Of a DNA stretch of 64,000 nt, positions 26,651 to 38,642 are shown piece by piece. The translations under genes were made by a program, and so were the position numbers. Location of the stretch: the NCBI GenBank assembly GCA_026874595.1, contig CM049310.1, positions 91,416,556-91,480,555 of the forward strand. Reading direction: 5' to 3'. The first letter of the stretch is position 1. The number at the start of each line of letters is the position of its first letter. The DNA comes from Sipunculus nudus. Taxonomy: Eukaryota; Annelida; Sipuncula; Golfingiida; Sipunculidae. Under the pieces are notes generated by a model. That model searched no databases. It worked only from the letters and a program-made list of their open reading frames with translations, and was not told the origin of the DNA.

Positions 26651-26800
26651 GGTGACTGAAATATTTCAGTTAGGTCTGATAAACAGTCGACCTATCTCAG
26701 GTCGCCAGACGTTTCGTCGCTATAGGCGGTTATCAAAATCCTAGCGCATCCTAGTGTCACTAAATTAGATCGGTTTTCAATATGCGTTAGCTATTCTTTT

Positions 26801-26814
26801 ACTGTATTTGATTT
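26801..26814 (+). repeat. LINE target-site duplication, 5' copy
   Basis: ACTGTATTTGATTT, identical to 31291-31304 after the A-rich tail; marks the left end of the insertion. Confidence 0.85.
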
Positions 26815-26892
26815 GTATATGATGTTTTTCGTAATATTTTGTTTTTTCAAAAAACATTTTAAACTGTTTACAATTTAACTTGTACCAAATCC

Positions 26893-27168
26893 ATACCAAC
26901 GACTGACAGTGTCAGTGACAATGACGCCTTTGGCGGTATCATACGTAATGTGAATGAACTCTGTTATAACAACGATGATATTGACAAGGCATCAGAAACA
27001 GGGTCACATTGCTTTCACTTTTCTAAAGTTTTCAACAGTAAGTGTTCAGTTTATTATCTTACAAATATATCTGTTTGCCCCCATCCATTCCAGCACGTTA
27101 TGTGGTATAACAGATTAATTGTCACTATTACATTAACAATCATAAAAGTCTCTTTTATCTACACTTGA
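26893..27168 (+). pseudogene. LINE ORF1 C-terminal remnant
   Basis: An open frame without a convincing start reads into a TGA at 27166-27168, which directly abuts the ATG of ORF2 (TGAATG). No domain is recognised. Position and the stop-start junction suggest it is the end of the element's first ORF, with the rest lost by 5' truncation; that is inference. Confidence 0.5.
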
Positions 27169-28107
27169 ATGAGTAATCTCAGTGTACTCTCACTTAATGC
27201 CCGGGGTCTTAGTCTTACCCCTAAAAGAAGACAATTATTTTATTGGTTGCAGAATAAAAGTCACAATATAATATTTCTCCAAGAGACACACAGCTCCCCA
27301 AACTCTGCTGAACAGTGGAGAGCAGAATGGGGCCACAGTATAATATTTAGTCATGGAGCCACCAATTCCCGAGGTGTGGCAATACTGATAAAAAACTGTG
27401 TGTCACATCAGATCCATAATGAACACAAAGATAAAGATGGAAGGGTCTTAGTGCTAGACATTACTATAGAAGGCATACGCCTTAATTTGGCAAATGTATA
27501 TGGACCAAACCAAATTAAAACAGACTTTTATTCTGATTTATTTGATAATTTATCACAGAGCCACAATGAGAATAATATAGTCGGAGGTGACTGGAACACC
27601 GTTATAAATCCTAAATTAGATAAGTCAAGTGGACAACTAGGGAATACAACTGTTAGTAATTTAATGAATGAATGGATCGAAGAACTTGATTTAATTGATG
27701 TTTGGCGTCATTTTCACTTCCAAAATAGACAACACACATGGATGAGAGATAAACCAACATATACTGGGAGTCGTATAGATTTTTTTCTTATATCTAAGGG
27801 TCTTTTAAGGCTAACTAAAGGGGCTAGTATTTTACCAGGGTATAACACAGATCACTCAGGGATTGATCTGCTTATGGAACCTCATGAAAGAAAACGAGGA
27901 CCAGGATTTTGGAAATTCAATACCTCCTTATTATATGATGAAGAATGTGTGAAGCAAATAAAGGATTGTATATTGACCACTGTAAATGAAAATAAAGAAG
28001 CTAATCCTACCTTATTATGGGATACCATAAAAATGACTATCCGGAGAACATGTATATGTCACAGCCATAGAAAACAAAAGAAAACCGAGAAGAAATTAGC
28101 AAGTTAG
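27169..28107 (+). pseudogene. LINE ORF2, APE endonuclease part
   Basis: Encodes 312 aa of an apurinic-type endonuclease, which nicks target DNA to prime reverse transcription. Visible motifs in order: LSLNARGL near the start, FLQETHSS (catalytic Glu), ANVYGPN, GGDWNTV (catalytic Asp/Asn), GSRIDFFL, and TDHSGIDL (catalytic His) at about residue 225. The frame ends at a stop at 28105-28107. The homologous reading continues in another frame through about 28285 (linker with RWYEEGEKSTKYF), so there is a frameshift near 28085. Confidence 0.88.
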
Positions 28108-28291
28108 AAAAAGATATAATGTTCTTGAAAAACAAAATATTTACAGACGCTGAGCAATGTGATAAACATAAATTAAAAGAGAAGGAACAACAAATATATA
28201 AGTATATAGAAGAAAAAGCCAGGAGGGCTGCCATCAGAAGCAAAACCAGGTGGTATGAGGAGGGTGAGAAATCAACAAAATATTTTTAAAT

Positions 28292-29755
28292 ATGGAGAAA
28301 AGGAATTACAACAGAAAGGTTGTCAGTAAACTTATTATAAATGGAAACAGAATAAACAATCCACAGGTAATATTAGAGAAAGAAAAAGTATTTTTCCAGG
28401 AACTTTATACTTCAAATCAACAACATGATGTTAGTAAAGTTGAAAATTTTCTTGAAAAATATAATATAAAAATGAATAAATTAAAAAAAACAATGTCTCC
28501 AGAAATCACAGAACAGGAAATATTAAATAGTTTAAAAACATGTGCAAATGGAAAATCGCCAGGGACAGATGGTTTCCCCATTGAGTTTTACCAATTTTTT
28601 TGGAATGACATTAAGAGATATTACATGGACAGCATCAGATATAGTTTTAGTACAGGGCTTTTATCAATAACTCAGAGGCAGGGTATAATTAGCCTTCTCC
28701 CTAAAAAGGGAAAAGATGAACTTTATCTCAAAAACTGGAGACCACTTACACTCTTGAACTGTGATTATAAAATTATTTCAAAATGCATTGCGAACAGAAT
28801 AAAACAGTTTCTCCCAACTTTAATTCACGGGGACCAGACAGGGTTTATGCAGGGAAGATATATAGGGGAAAATGTTGCAAAAGTTATGACTTTGTCTGAA
28901 TATTTATTACAAAATAAAGAAAAAGCTTTCCTCATGGCTGTCGACTTTGAAAAAGCCTTCGATTTTTTAGAATGGGATTATATTTATAAAATTTTAGAAT
29001 TAATGAACTTTGATTTGCATATTATCTCTATGATTAAAATATTGAATACTAACATCTCCAGCTGTGTTATAAATAATGGTTATATCTCTGAATTTTTTTA
29101 AGTAAATAGAGGAGTCAGACAAGGCTGTCCCCTATCCCCCTATTTATTTATACTTGCTATTGAATTACTGGCAGAGGCTATAAGATCAAATGAAAAAATA
29201 AATGGAATCTCATCCAAACATGGTGTTTTTAAAATAATACAGTATGCAGATGACACAGTGGTGTTTACAAAAGATATCGCTAGCATACAAGAAACTCTTA
29301 ATGTATTTTCTGAATTTAATAATATCACAGGTTTAAGGATCAACCGAGACAAAACAGCTATAATGCCCTTAACAGAAGGGAAATATGAAGAAAAAGACAT
29401 AGTTACAAATTTAGGTTTGACCTGGGCTGACAAACAATTAAACTTACTAGGAATTACTATGACACCTTCCATGAAAAATGTTGTACAGTTAAATTATACA
29501 CCAAAAATACAAAAAATAAAGAGTGTGATATCTGTATGGTCTCGCAGAAAACTCACACCCCTAGGAAAAATTACCATTATAAAGAGTTTCCTTATTTCCC
29601 AGGTAATTTATTTATTATCAGTTCTCCCTTCCCCAACAAAACAAATTTTGAAAGAAATACAGAAATTGCTATTTAAATTCATATGGCATAAAGGTAGAGA
29701 ATCAGTTAAAAGGAACATTTTTTATGCACCTACAGATTGTGGGGGCTTAGCATGA
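28292..29755 (+). pseudogene. LINE ORF2, reverse transcriptase part
   Basis: Resumes with MEKRNYNRK after a second frame change at about 28283. Contains the RT fingers (NGKSPGTDGFPIEFY), motif A MAVDFEKAFD with its catalytic Asp, motif B GVRQGCPLSPYLF, and motif C QYADDTVVF with the two catalytic Asp. An in-frame TAA at 29099-29101 breaks the protein between A and B. The frame then closes at 29753-29755 inside the first copy of a small tandem repeat. Confidence 0.9.
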
Positions 29756-29852
29756 TACATCTACCAACACTATAGATTGTGGGGGGCTTAGCATGATGCA
29801 TCTACCAACACTATAGATTGTGGGGGGCTTAGCATGATACATCTACCAACAC
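29731..29852 (+). repeat. 40/41-bp tandem triplication inside the LINE
   Basis: Three near-identical units (29731-29770, 29771-29811, 29812-29852) of the segment encoding CGGLSMIHLPTQ. The extra copies and a one-base difference in the G run break the frame; only the third reads on. Confidence 0.85.
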
Positions 29853-31000
29853 AGGACATAACATTAAAAATAGCTTGGATAAAAAGAATACTGTCTAAAT
29901 CAGAAAATGATATATGGAGACAAATGTTCATACAGGGTCTCAAGATGTCTGATGAGTCATTCAGGTGCAATTTACATAGAAATGACATTCTAGAGATATT
30001 TGTAAAACCATCCATATTTTGGAAAGATGTATTTCAGTCTTGGTGTATATATAATTACCACTCGCCATTAACTTGCACAGACATTAAAAATCAAATCATA
30101 TGGTTCAATTATCACATTAAAATAGGAAAGAAAGTTATATTTCTAAGATCATTATATATGGCAGGGATAAAATATATCTCTGACATAATTAAAACAGATG
30201 GTGCAAAGAATGTTTGGTTAAATCATAATGAGCTATGTCATAAATTTAATGTTAAAATAGATATTATAACATATAATGGAATAATTAATGCCATCCAAAA
30301 ACTATGGAAAAGCTTACTTGAAACCGAAAAACCTGAAATTATTACCATGCCTTATAATTTTAACTTTAATAGAATAATAAGGACTAAATATCTGACTAAA
30401 CGTGTATACACCAAGGTGATTCAGAAAAACCTGGAAAAGCCAACTTCTGCAATTCAGAATTGGGAATCTGACCTACAAACAAAATCTGAAGAGAAAGTAT
30501 ATAAAGGTTTCAGTGATATATTTAACTGTACCATATCTGTAAAATTAAGGATGTTCCAATTTTATATACTACACCGCAGAATTACTTTAAACCCTTTTCT
30601 TTATAGGATAAATATAATTAACTCTGCAGAATGTAGTTTTTGTAAAAATGAGGATGAAACCATTTTACACTTATTTTGGGAGTGTTGCTTTTCCAGATTG
30701 ATTTGGAGTGATATTCTTTCTATATTAAAATCATATGGAGCAGTTGAAACATCATTTATATGGTCAGCTGATAATGTTATCTTAGGGTGTTACAATACAA
30801 GATGGTTGAATTTCATGACTTTACTTATCAAAAGGTACTTATATATTAGTAGATGTAGAAGAGAACAACCAAAAACCAGGAAGTGTAAAATGTTTACTAA
30901 AGAAATACATAATATTGAAAAATATATCGCTCTCAAAAGAGAAAAATTGCAACAGCATGAAAATAAGTGGAAATCTCTCCACTGCCTTATTAAAGAATAA
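29834..31000 (+). pseudogene. LINE ORF2, C-terminal part with zinc knuckle
   Basis: Open for 388 codons in the same frame as the RT segment, starting at SMIHLPTQ. It carries the conserved C-terminal region of Tx1/L1-type proteins with a CCHC knuckle, CSFCKNEDETILHLFWEC, at about residues 270-290. It ends in TAA at 30998-31000, followed by a 290-bp 3' untranslated region. Confidence 0.85.
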
Positions 31001-31290
31001 TTTTATGGAAGTGATACTGACATTGGTAACATTTCATTACAGTATTCATACAGAGTTGTTGAAATTTTTTGATATTATTACAGTTGGAGATTTGTCAGTA
31101 TGTATGTATTCTTTTTTTTTCCTGTATGTTTTGTTCATTTATAGCTGGGTATAGAGAAATGTATGTATAGATACATACATATATTCTACAGTCGGACTAA
31201 CTTAATGTTGTTTGCCTTGTGTGTATTTTTGCTTTATACTTTTTATGTATTGTTCTTTTGTCAATAAATATTAAAAAAAAAAGAAAAAAA

Positions 31291-31304
31291 ACTGTATTTG
31301 ATTT
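31291..31304 (+). repeat. LINE target-site duplication, 3' copy
   Basis: ACTGTATTTGATTT directly after the A-rich tail, matching 26801-26814. Confidence 0.85.
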
Positions 31305-32878
31305 ACCTTCTTTTCATTTATAATTACTAAAAAAGTCACATATAAGTTGATGGTCTCTCTATGACATATTTCTAGTAACCGCAGCTTTAATGAACGTAGT
31401 CTGACTATCAATGCCTGCTTTCATTGAACACCGACAACTACGGCTATTACGGTAAATTGAAACCACAAGGGATACATGAGACATACACATGGGAAACATA
31501 AAACTTGTTTATCAAGCTTTCTTTCACATATAATAAGGCGAACAACGATCACATTGTTTAACAAAACTGCCGATTTGTGCTCGTTTAAAACAAATGGATA
31601 TAGAAATCTTGTGTTTCTTTTAGTTCATGGATTGTCTTATTTAGTTTCAAAACAGGGGTAGTTTCTTATCATATTTCTTTTAGTCATTAACTGAATTAGA
31701 ACAATACATACATATTTTTTAAGTCATTATATCTTTGGTTCATGCGAAAATTTTCATTTTGAGAGCAATTAAAAAATTGACGCTCAGCTGGCTGTATAGC
31801 ATGACACTAAGGCTTAACATTCACAGCGGTTGGTCACTTTTTGTAGAACTTTTCAATTCTGTTCATACAGTAAGGACAGGAATATCTGTCTATCTAAAAC
31901 AACACGTACATCCGTACACGTACGAACAATATACGTCATTGCTGAAAAAATATTGTGATATAAATCTAGCCAAAAATTAAAGTATAAGGTGGGACAACTG
32001 GTGCAATTCAGTCGATAAATATAATAGTAGCATACATTTCAAATGCGAGAATCAAAGATAATTGTTGCTTCCGTTTGAATTTTGCTCAATATAAACATAA
32101 ATAAACAATATTTTTTTCATTCGGATGGTCAAATGCTAAATATTTGTATGCTTAGTTGATACTCTTAAAGTAACTACTAAACAAAATACAACTCATCAGT
32201 AAAGTTCAATAGATAGAGACAGAAATTCAGCATGCGTGATAAATTTGTATTAATTATAATGTAATCATTACTGAGATTTTGCATGACCTTTATTTAAAAT
32301 GGACAAATAAAGTTCAATTACACATTTGCTAGTTTATTTGAAACTCTTTATGAATTGTCAGTCATAGGTGTTACTATGCACCTGTGCCCTAAATTCCAAG
32401 ATCTCCAATTGAAATCAGGAGCTGGTACTGGTCGACTGTGTCGAATGCAACTGAAGGTCAAAAGAAAAAGAAGCACATCTCCTTACCCCGAGTTTCATAT
32501 GTCATGCTGAACTCAGACTGAAGCGGTCTACATGTTGTGGTTGCTCCTACATACAGACTGCAGTATGCTGATTGCTAGATCTTTTTCTCCTGGGAGATGC
32601 AGAAACGAGCTGCTGTTACTTTCTACGGAACTTTTGGACCAGAGAATCAGGTTAGACACAGTCCTGTAGTTGCACAATACGGTCCAGAGAAGGTCTCCTC
32701 ATGAGGCTTGAGCAAACCTGGGAGGTGAACGATGCATTTAGACACGGTGCAATTGATGGTATTTAAGGCTGGTAGGGGTGAATCAAAGAATTTGTTTCAC
32801 ATAAAAAAATCAGCAATCCGTTTGCGACATACACATGGCTCGTAGCAGTGATGTGGTCGAGACCATGAATTTTATGGA
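31305..32878. other. Intergenic
   Basis: Nothing recognised. Confidence 0.55.
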
Positions 32879-33260
32879 ATGAGATTTGAACCAAGATTAG
32901 ATTTGGGACTGCGGCCAGAAGAAACCCTTAAGACTGATATTGGGATAAAGAGTGTGAACCGTAAATTACGATCAAGAGAGAAAACTAGAACTCCAAGAAC
33001 AAGTATCAGGCTTAAACCTTCGAATCCAAGTTTGAGACCTAGAACTCTGACGCCAAGTCCAAGAAAAGAATCTTCGAGACGAAAGACCTTGTCGAAAAAC
33101 TCGGAAACCTTGACCGAGATAAAGAATTCCGACAACATTACCTTCAAGACAAGGACAAGAACCAAGAACTCCACACAAACTAAGACCGAGATCGATTCTT
33201 TTAAGACAAAGACTACGACCAATATCTGTACGTTCATTACTGAAAACAACAGCTCCGATA
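32879..33260. repeat. Degenerate CAAGAAC/AAGACC-type simple repeat
   Basis: Purine-rich words AAGAACC, AAGACC, GAGACC recur with drift. As a result both strands stay open (143 codons plus, 125 codons minus) with low-complexity R/K/T/S or L/V-rich translations. No protein family is visible. Similar words resume at 33620-33720. Confidence 0.65.
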
Positions 33261-33302
33261 CAAAGTCTAATAAGGTGTGGGTTTATAATCTGATATCACC
33301 TA

Positions 33303-33615
33303 CGATGTAAGTCTCATCCGACTTTACACTTTGACTTCCTGGTCTTTCGGCTCCGTTCATTCTTGTAGCTTTTCTCGGCTCCATGGGGAGTATACAAACC
33401 AAGTAGCCTTATCAGGCGCTAGAAGGCTATTCGATCTAAATTTGACTACCGCCCATGACTGACCAATACCCATTCGCTTCTGTGTAAAGAAAGCACAACC
33501 TAATAGAAGAGACCTTAGTTAGGAGTCCAAATGGGGAATGCGGTCAGAACGGGACGTTTGTATATATACAACTTTGCGGTCTCAAGTCTAGCGCTCTACC
33601 ATTACGCCACTACGC
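33303..33615 (-). mobile_element. tRNA-derived SINE, family 2, minus strand
   Basis: On the minus strand: a head with GTAATGGTAGAGCGCTAGAC, a B box destroyed by a TATATATA stretch, then a body that matches 57259-57535 (ACAAGAATGAACGG, AAGACCAGGAAGTCAAAGTG). Confidence 0.65.
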
Positions 33616-34055
33616 TCTGCAAGACCAAAACCTACAGAACCAAGACCAAGACACATTCTGATACCGAAAAGTCAAGGTCAAGAGCTTCAAGACAAAAGAT
33701 GAGAGTGAGACTGAAAACACATCATAGATAAAGGAGACAAAGAATGAGATCTATGTCGGCCCTAGATTGTCAAAAGTTACAAATTTTTTTACATATGTGT
33801 GAGGATGAAGACAAATACAAGTTGAATAATTCCAAGAGTCAGATCGAGACTTGCAAATTCTGGTCTTAGAACTAATATAGATATGCAGCAAGACAAACAG
33901 AGGAAGTATTAAGATATGTTGTTTTGAGATTATGCGTCCATTGCGTTTTGCACTATGGGGGACCTAAGAAAGAAGACCACCAAAAAAAATTGACCCAAAT
34001 ATTAAAGAAGAAATAAACTCATAAATTCCTATCAGTCTCATCTTCTTACCCGGAG
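33616..34055. other. Intergenic, purine-rich
   Basis: Continuation of the AAGACC-like degenerate repeat to about 33720; otherwise nothing. Confidence 0.5.
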
Positions 34056-34375
34056 GGGGGGGGCTTAATTGGAGGGTATGCGTTCTGTTCCTTCCTGTGT
34101 GTTTGGGTGTGTGTTTGAGCAAAACATAACTCGTGCAATCATGAGCGGATTCTCATGAAGTTTTGAGAGAATTTCGGAAATGGGCCGATGAAGAATCGTT
34201 AAGATTTTGAATGGATCGTGCACATGATCTGGATTCAGGAACGCCACCCAGGAATATTCACAAATGTAAGTCACTTAGGCACGAATGAACCTGGAAAACT
34301 CGGGGGAATAAGTGAATGCAAACACGGGTTGGTGAGCGTCTCATAACAGGGCCACATACATGGCGGAGGCTTGCA
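34056..34375 (-). repeat. Dispersed repeat R1, copy 2
   Basis: Minus strand reads GTGTTTGCATTCACTTATTC, GATTCTTCATCGGCCCATTT, CATGAGAATCCGCTCATGAT, then ACACACACCCAAACACAC and GCATACCCTCC. Confidence 0.7.
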
Positions 34376-34883
34376 TTCCGTAGAAAGCAGATTTCTGGAT
34401 CCTTATATGAACCCTTTGATTTTGTTCAATTTGGTGCCAAAGAGAGCCGTTATTGAACTTATTGCCTACAAGCTTGGAATCTTGAAAGGGAGGTTGAAAA
34501 CATATATTTTCTATTACACCATGTCAAAACTGAGGTTTATAAATCAAGTGGAAATCAGAACCCAAGAAGCGACTACGTTAGTACTCATTGATACATGCAA
34601 ATAATATGGTTAGAAAGAACATTAGTACAAGAAGGTGAGGACTTTTAAGCTTGGCTAGACCAAACGAATAAAATTAGGAAGCCCCCAAGCCAGTCTTTAA
34701 GTAAGCTGTGTAATACTTAATATGTACAAAAGTGAAACAAGCTAAGGCTTTTTGTTCAAAGAACAACGGACACGACGCCTGAGGATTGCGGAGATGATTT
34801 ATCTGAGACATTAACCCTGCAGGCAGTGATTATATAGTCTATGTTACTTTGACGTATATTTATAACAACAGGCTGAAGGCTAG
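34376..34883. other. Intergenic
   Basis: Nothing recognised; a 77-codon frame at 34371-34604 has no support. Confidence 0.55.
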
Positions 34884-34956
34884 TCCGTAGCGTTAATTAG
34901 TCTTCGTGAGTGGGGGATTATTCGCAGGCGTGGAAGGGTAATCAAAGTTGGGATAA

Positions 34957-35052
<96 letters not shown>

Positions 35053-35283
35053 TTAGTTTAATTTTAAAAAATAAGGTATTATGTTCCCAAAATAGGTTTT
35101 AGAATGTAATATTTCATTGTTAACTCAGAAATGGAACCAGTCATAAATTCTGATTATCAATATATTTCATTTCAAATATAAAAATATTGAATAGCAGAGG
35201 GGATGATTACATTAAACATACCCCCTTGCTTGAAAGTGGGGGAGGGAGATTTATATATACGTTCATCCCCTGTATTGCCGCCC
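34884..35283. mobile_element. hAT-like non-autonomous element, copy 3, degraded
   Basis: Shares with copy 1 the left segment (GCGTTAATT, TCTTCGTGAGTGGGGG), a TA tract, and the right part (GGGGATGATTACATTAAACA ... TATTGCCGCCC). Ends are eroded and no target duplication is visible, so this copy is older. Confidence 0.65.
34961..35048. repeat. (TA)n microsatellite
   Basis: Inside hAT-like copy 3, as in the other copies. Confidence 0.95.
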
Positions 35284-35579
35284 ATAAAGATAGCTAATCA
35301 CCTGGCTTATCTGTAGAATTTATGCTACTTGTAATTTACTCTGCATACTTATTTATGTACCGTAGGAGATTTCTGCTTACACCCATTCTGCTTTTTGTAC
35401 AAGATTCTTTTTTCTGGTTAATTTAAACGGTTTCCAAGTTATTGGCATTGCATCGCCTGACTCAATCTATCTAAAGAAAATCAGTGGCACTTGTGAATAT
35501 TCCACTGGTTATATCACACTTTTCAATATACTCTGATCTCTGATACCTGATTGCTCAGTGCTCTGTCTGTATGTTTGTG

Positions 35580-35641
35580 TGTGTGCGTCTCTCTCTAACT
35601 GTCTGTCTGTCTCTCTCCCCCTCTGTCTGTTTGTCTGTTTG

Positions 35642-35681
<40 letters not shown>

Positions 35682-35722
35682 ATTTTGCGGTCTCTGTCTG
35701 TCTGTCTGTCTCTCTCTCTCGA
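35580..35722. repeat. (CT)n/(GTCT)n microsatellite
   Basis: Alternating CT and CTGT runs; open frames of Ser/Leu or Cys/Leu here are artefacts. Confidence 0.9.
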
Positions 35723-38345
35723 GATCAGTCACATAGAGACTAGATATTGTGTTTTATCTTCTTATATATAATATTTTAATTACTTATTGAGATCTTTATT
35801 GTGTTATTATTATTATTCATGATCTTTGCTTGTAATGCGACTTACATGGATTACGACTTAAGTGGATAACGACTTACGTGGATTACAACTTACGTGGTGT
35901 GACTTACTATTTTCAGCATATAAAGAGTTTGACCATCAAACAGTCAGTCAAGTTTAACTACAAATCATTTTACAACCTCTCGTGTATTTCTTTGTTCTTC
36001 CGCTAGGTGGCGAAACCAATCATGTTTTACTTTTGATTATTTAGTTTGTCTGTCAGCAGCTACACTCAAATGTTCTTAACAGATTTTGACGAAATCTTGT
36101 AAGAGATATGGATAACATCTAAGAAACAATCTAAATCCCTATAATAATTTTTTTTATCTCAAAGGACCCTGTTCCATTTTGACATACAACTCCTTCTTTA
36201 TAATAGCGCTATTCATGGGTATTAGGGGTGGCTTTGATGCGGATTTGACCCTGGGTGGCGGGGGTTTGAGGTCATCTCTGTCAACTTGTCATAATTTGTT
36301 TATTTATAATTAAAGCGGCGCGAGGAGCATGTAAATGCCAGTGTTTTAAATGTTTATCATACCCCTGGGCTATGAAAATAGTTGAATGGGTTGTTTTTAT
36401 GATTACCAGTGCCAACTTGATCTTAAAGCTGAAAGGTGAAAAATAAAATCAAATATTTGTAAATACCCTTTTGTTAGAATTCGTAAAGATAAGATTTGCA
36501 TGGCATGCGGAATGCGGTTTTCGGAACACGGCATGCGGAATGCGGTTTTCGGAACGCGGAGTGCGGAATGCGTGTTGAGAGACTTCATGTAAACCTACTG
36601 GTACGATAGCATGCAATTTTTTCTCTTGGTCGCATTTTCTATACAATGCGGAGCAGGCATAAATCGTTACGTGTAGCAACTAATATTGCCGAATCCGTAC
36701 ATATTAAATCTCACCGTCTATATTTTGTCAATGTCGCCTTTTACCTCATTCCACATGCCGGATCCGTGCATAATAAAAATCACCTGGTTTATATTGTCAA
36801 TCACTGTCTTTGTAAGGCACATGTTATCCAGTCATAACAGCCTAGATCATGACGCGTGGATTATCAAGTGGGATTAATGAGGTGACATACAGTTCATGAT
36901 TACACAATGGGCGTTCTCCTTATAGGAGTTCAACTTCCTGGTATACAAATGTACTGTTTACTTTAAGCATGGGAGCATGGACGGAACCCTGTGTTTGTTA
37001 AATATGAAAGTGGCAGGGACACAGGTAAGTTATTGGAGTACTTTATTCGTAGAAATTATGTTAACAAGTTCACCAAGCATAAGTTACTTCTAAGATATAT
37101 ATACATGTATGAGCTCGTCATATGAGTAAATGACGCACTGGTATATTCATGTGTGGCATACTATATATGTGTTTGTATATGTATATTATTATCTTAAGAT
37201 TATTGTGAACAAGTTTCCTCAGTTGATCTTTAAAAGAAATATTGGGGACTTGAATTTTTAAGACCTAAATCTGACACATGTATTTTGAAGATATAGATGA
37301 ATCTCGCAGTATTGTTAAAAAATGCATTATTACAGCATACATAATAATGTTAAAAGAATGGATGAATGTGGTTTCAACCTCAGTCCCATGGCCTTAGCTA
37401 ATGTTTTCATAAACCTGGCCGTTTCTTTTAAATCACTGTCGAAAGTGGACTTTGGTTTTATATAAGGCACTGAATCCGCCATGAATGCATTTAAAGGACT
37501 CCACATGCAACAACTGTTGGCGATGACTGACACTAGGTGTTCGGGTCCGTCATATTGAACAAAGAGATCGCATTTGTTAAATCCCAATTATAACAAGTGA
37601 TGCAGGGGTCAGGACCCTCAACTGATCACTAAAACTGAGAATATCTATCAACTTAGATTGCTGCCATTTTAGTATTTTGGTAGCTATGTCGTCAAATGTC
37701 CCATGGTGATTGATACATATGTATAAATTTTCTCTCTATTTGTACATACTGTGCTTGTATAGAATTTGTTTGCTGGTATCGTATTGTAATATGTCAAAAA
37801 TTTAAATATATTAAAAATGCATGAAGATAAAAATATCTTGGTGGCGCCACCAATCTTCCACAGTTTTTTTTTTTTTGTTTTGCAGCCCAGAACACTAACA
37901 CATGTCTGATTTTCAAAGTGCTGAAACACACAAACGGTCATAACTTGCCGAGTATAACTCACAGGGACCTTATACTTGGTATAAGAGAAGCTTTACCGAG
38001 GACCTATTAGGATGTCAAGATAGAAGTTTTTAGGTTTCGATTTGTGCCTTGTTAATGGATGACGGCCGGACAGACGACGGACAAAGGATGATCGCTAAAT
38101 TAAATAAATCGCTTTTATCTTTAAAAATGACATTCCTATCGCAGTCTCTGGCATGAATCTGGGTTTTTTTTTCACCAAACCACAGAGCTGGTTCAAAAGA
38201 CCGGAACACTACAGCTGGCTGTTACGAGCAATGCGCATGCTCGAAGACAAGGCTTTTATACCAGATTACCGTGAAACTAAACGTCGGCATGCATATTAAC
38301 TAGAAAGATTTTCTATTGAAACATATCAATAATTCAAAGTGTTTC
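35723..38345. other. Region upstream of gene A
   Basis: No gene. Contains GACTTACGTGGAT-type short repeats (35835-35905), the 28-bp repeat at 36503, and a lone 16-bp palindrome TTGGTGGCGCCACCAA at 37838-37853 that shares its core with the Helitron array. Confidence 0.55.
36503..36573. repeat. 28-bp tandem repeat
   Basis: Two and a half copies of a GCATGCGGAATGCGG unit with TTTTCGGAACACG, starting at 36503, 36531 and 36559. Confidence 0.85.
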
Positions 38346-38354
38346 TATAAATAG
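38346..38354 (+). promoter_or_regulatory. Putative TATA box of gene A
   Basis: TATAAATAG lies 81 bp before the gene A start codon, so a start site near 38375 would give a 5' leader of about 50 nt. No transcript evidence is available. Confidence 0.45.
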
Positions 38355-38406
38355 ACCGACCACAAGAGGATGGTGAGCCAGTGACAGCCATTATAACTCT
38401 ACTTCG

Positions 38407-38460
38407 ATGCCATCCTACGTTGACCAATGGCGGAAGCTCTTGAAGTCAGACCTGAAGTGA
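38407..38460 (+). promoter_or_regulatory. Upstream ORF overlapping the gene A start
   Basis: An ATG 20 nt before the main start opens a 17-codon frame that runs past the main ATG and stops at 38460, out of frame with the protein. If the transcript starts at the TATA-predicted site this uORF would be in the leader and could reduce initiation at the main start. A second tiny ATG frame lies at 38370-38384. Confidence 0.35.
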
Positions 38461-38642
38461 ACGGTCCAGAGCTGACCCTTGGAGGTGAAGTATTCGACCC
38501 TGACCAGGACGTGAACTGGTCAAGCACTCAGCGGATACTGCCGTATTTCTGGGATATGTATTGTAAAGAACTTCCGGTGCTGGTCAAGATCACCGAGGGC
38601 TACTATGGCAGCGACATCCTAGAAATTTTTGACAAGGACGAG
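38427..38642 (+). CDS. Gene A exon 1 (residues 1-72)
   Basis: Opens with ATG and ends GAC-GAG before the donor GTAATAAG, phase 0. It encodes the LPYFWDMYCKELP block, whose counterpart in gene B is LPEFYDMYLKELP, followed by an ITEGYYG turn. The frame reads on into the intron to a stop at 38687, so the donor and not a stop defines the exon end. Confidence 0.9.

Larger units (their letters stand above)
26815..31290 (+). mobile_element. Inactivated Tx1/L1-like LINE with target-site duplications
   Basis: About 4.5 kb flanked by the 14-bp direct repeat ACTGTATTTGATTT (26801-26814 and 31291-31304), ending in AATAAATATT and an A-rich tail. It encodes the tail of a first ORF, then an endonuclease/reverse transcriptase ORF broken by two frame changes, one in-frame stop and a small tandem triplication. 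It looks 5'-truncated within the first ORF. Motifs such as LSLNARGL, QETHSS and the C-terminal CCHC knuckle fit the Tx1/L1 group rather than RTE or CR1. It cannot be active as it stands. Confidence 0.9.
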
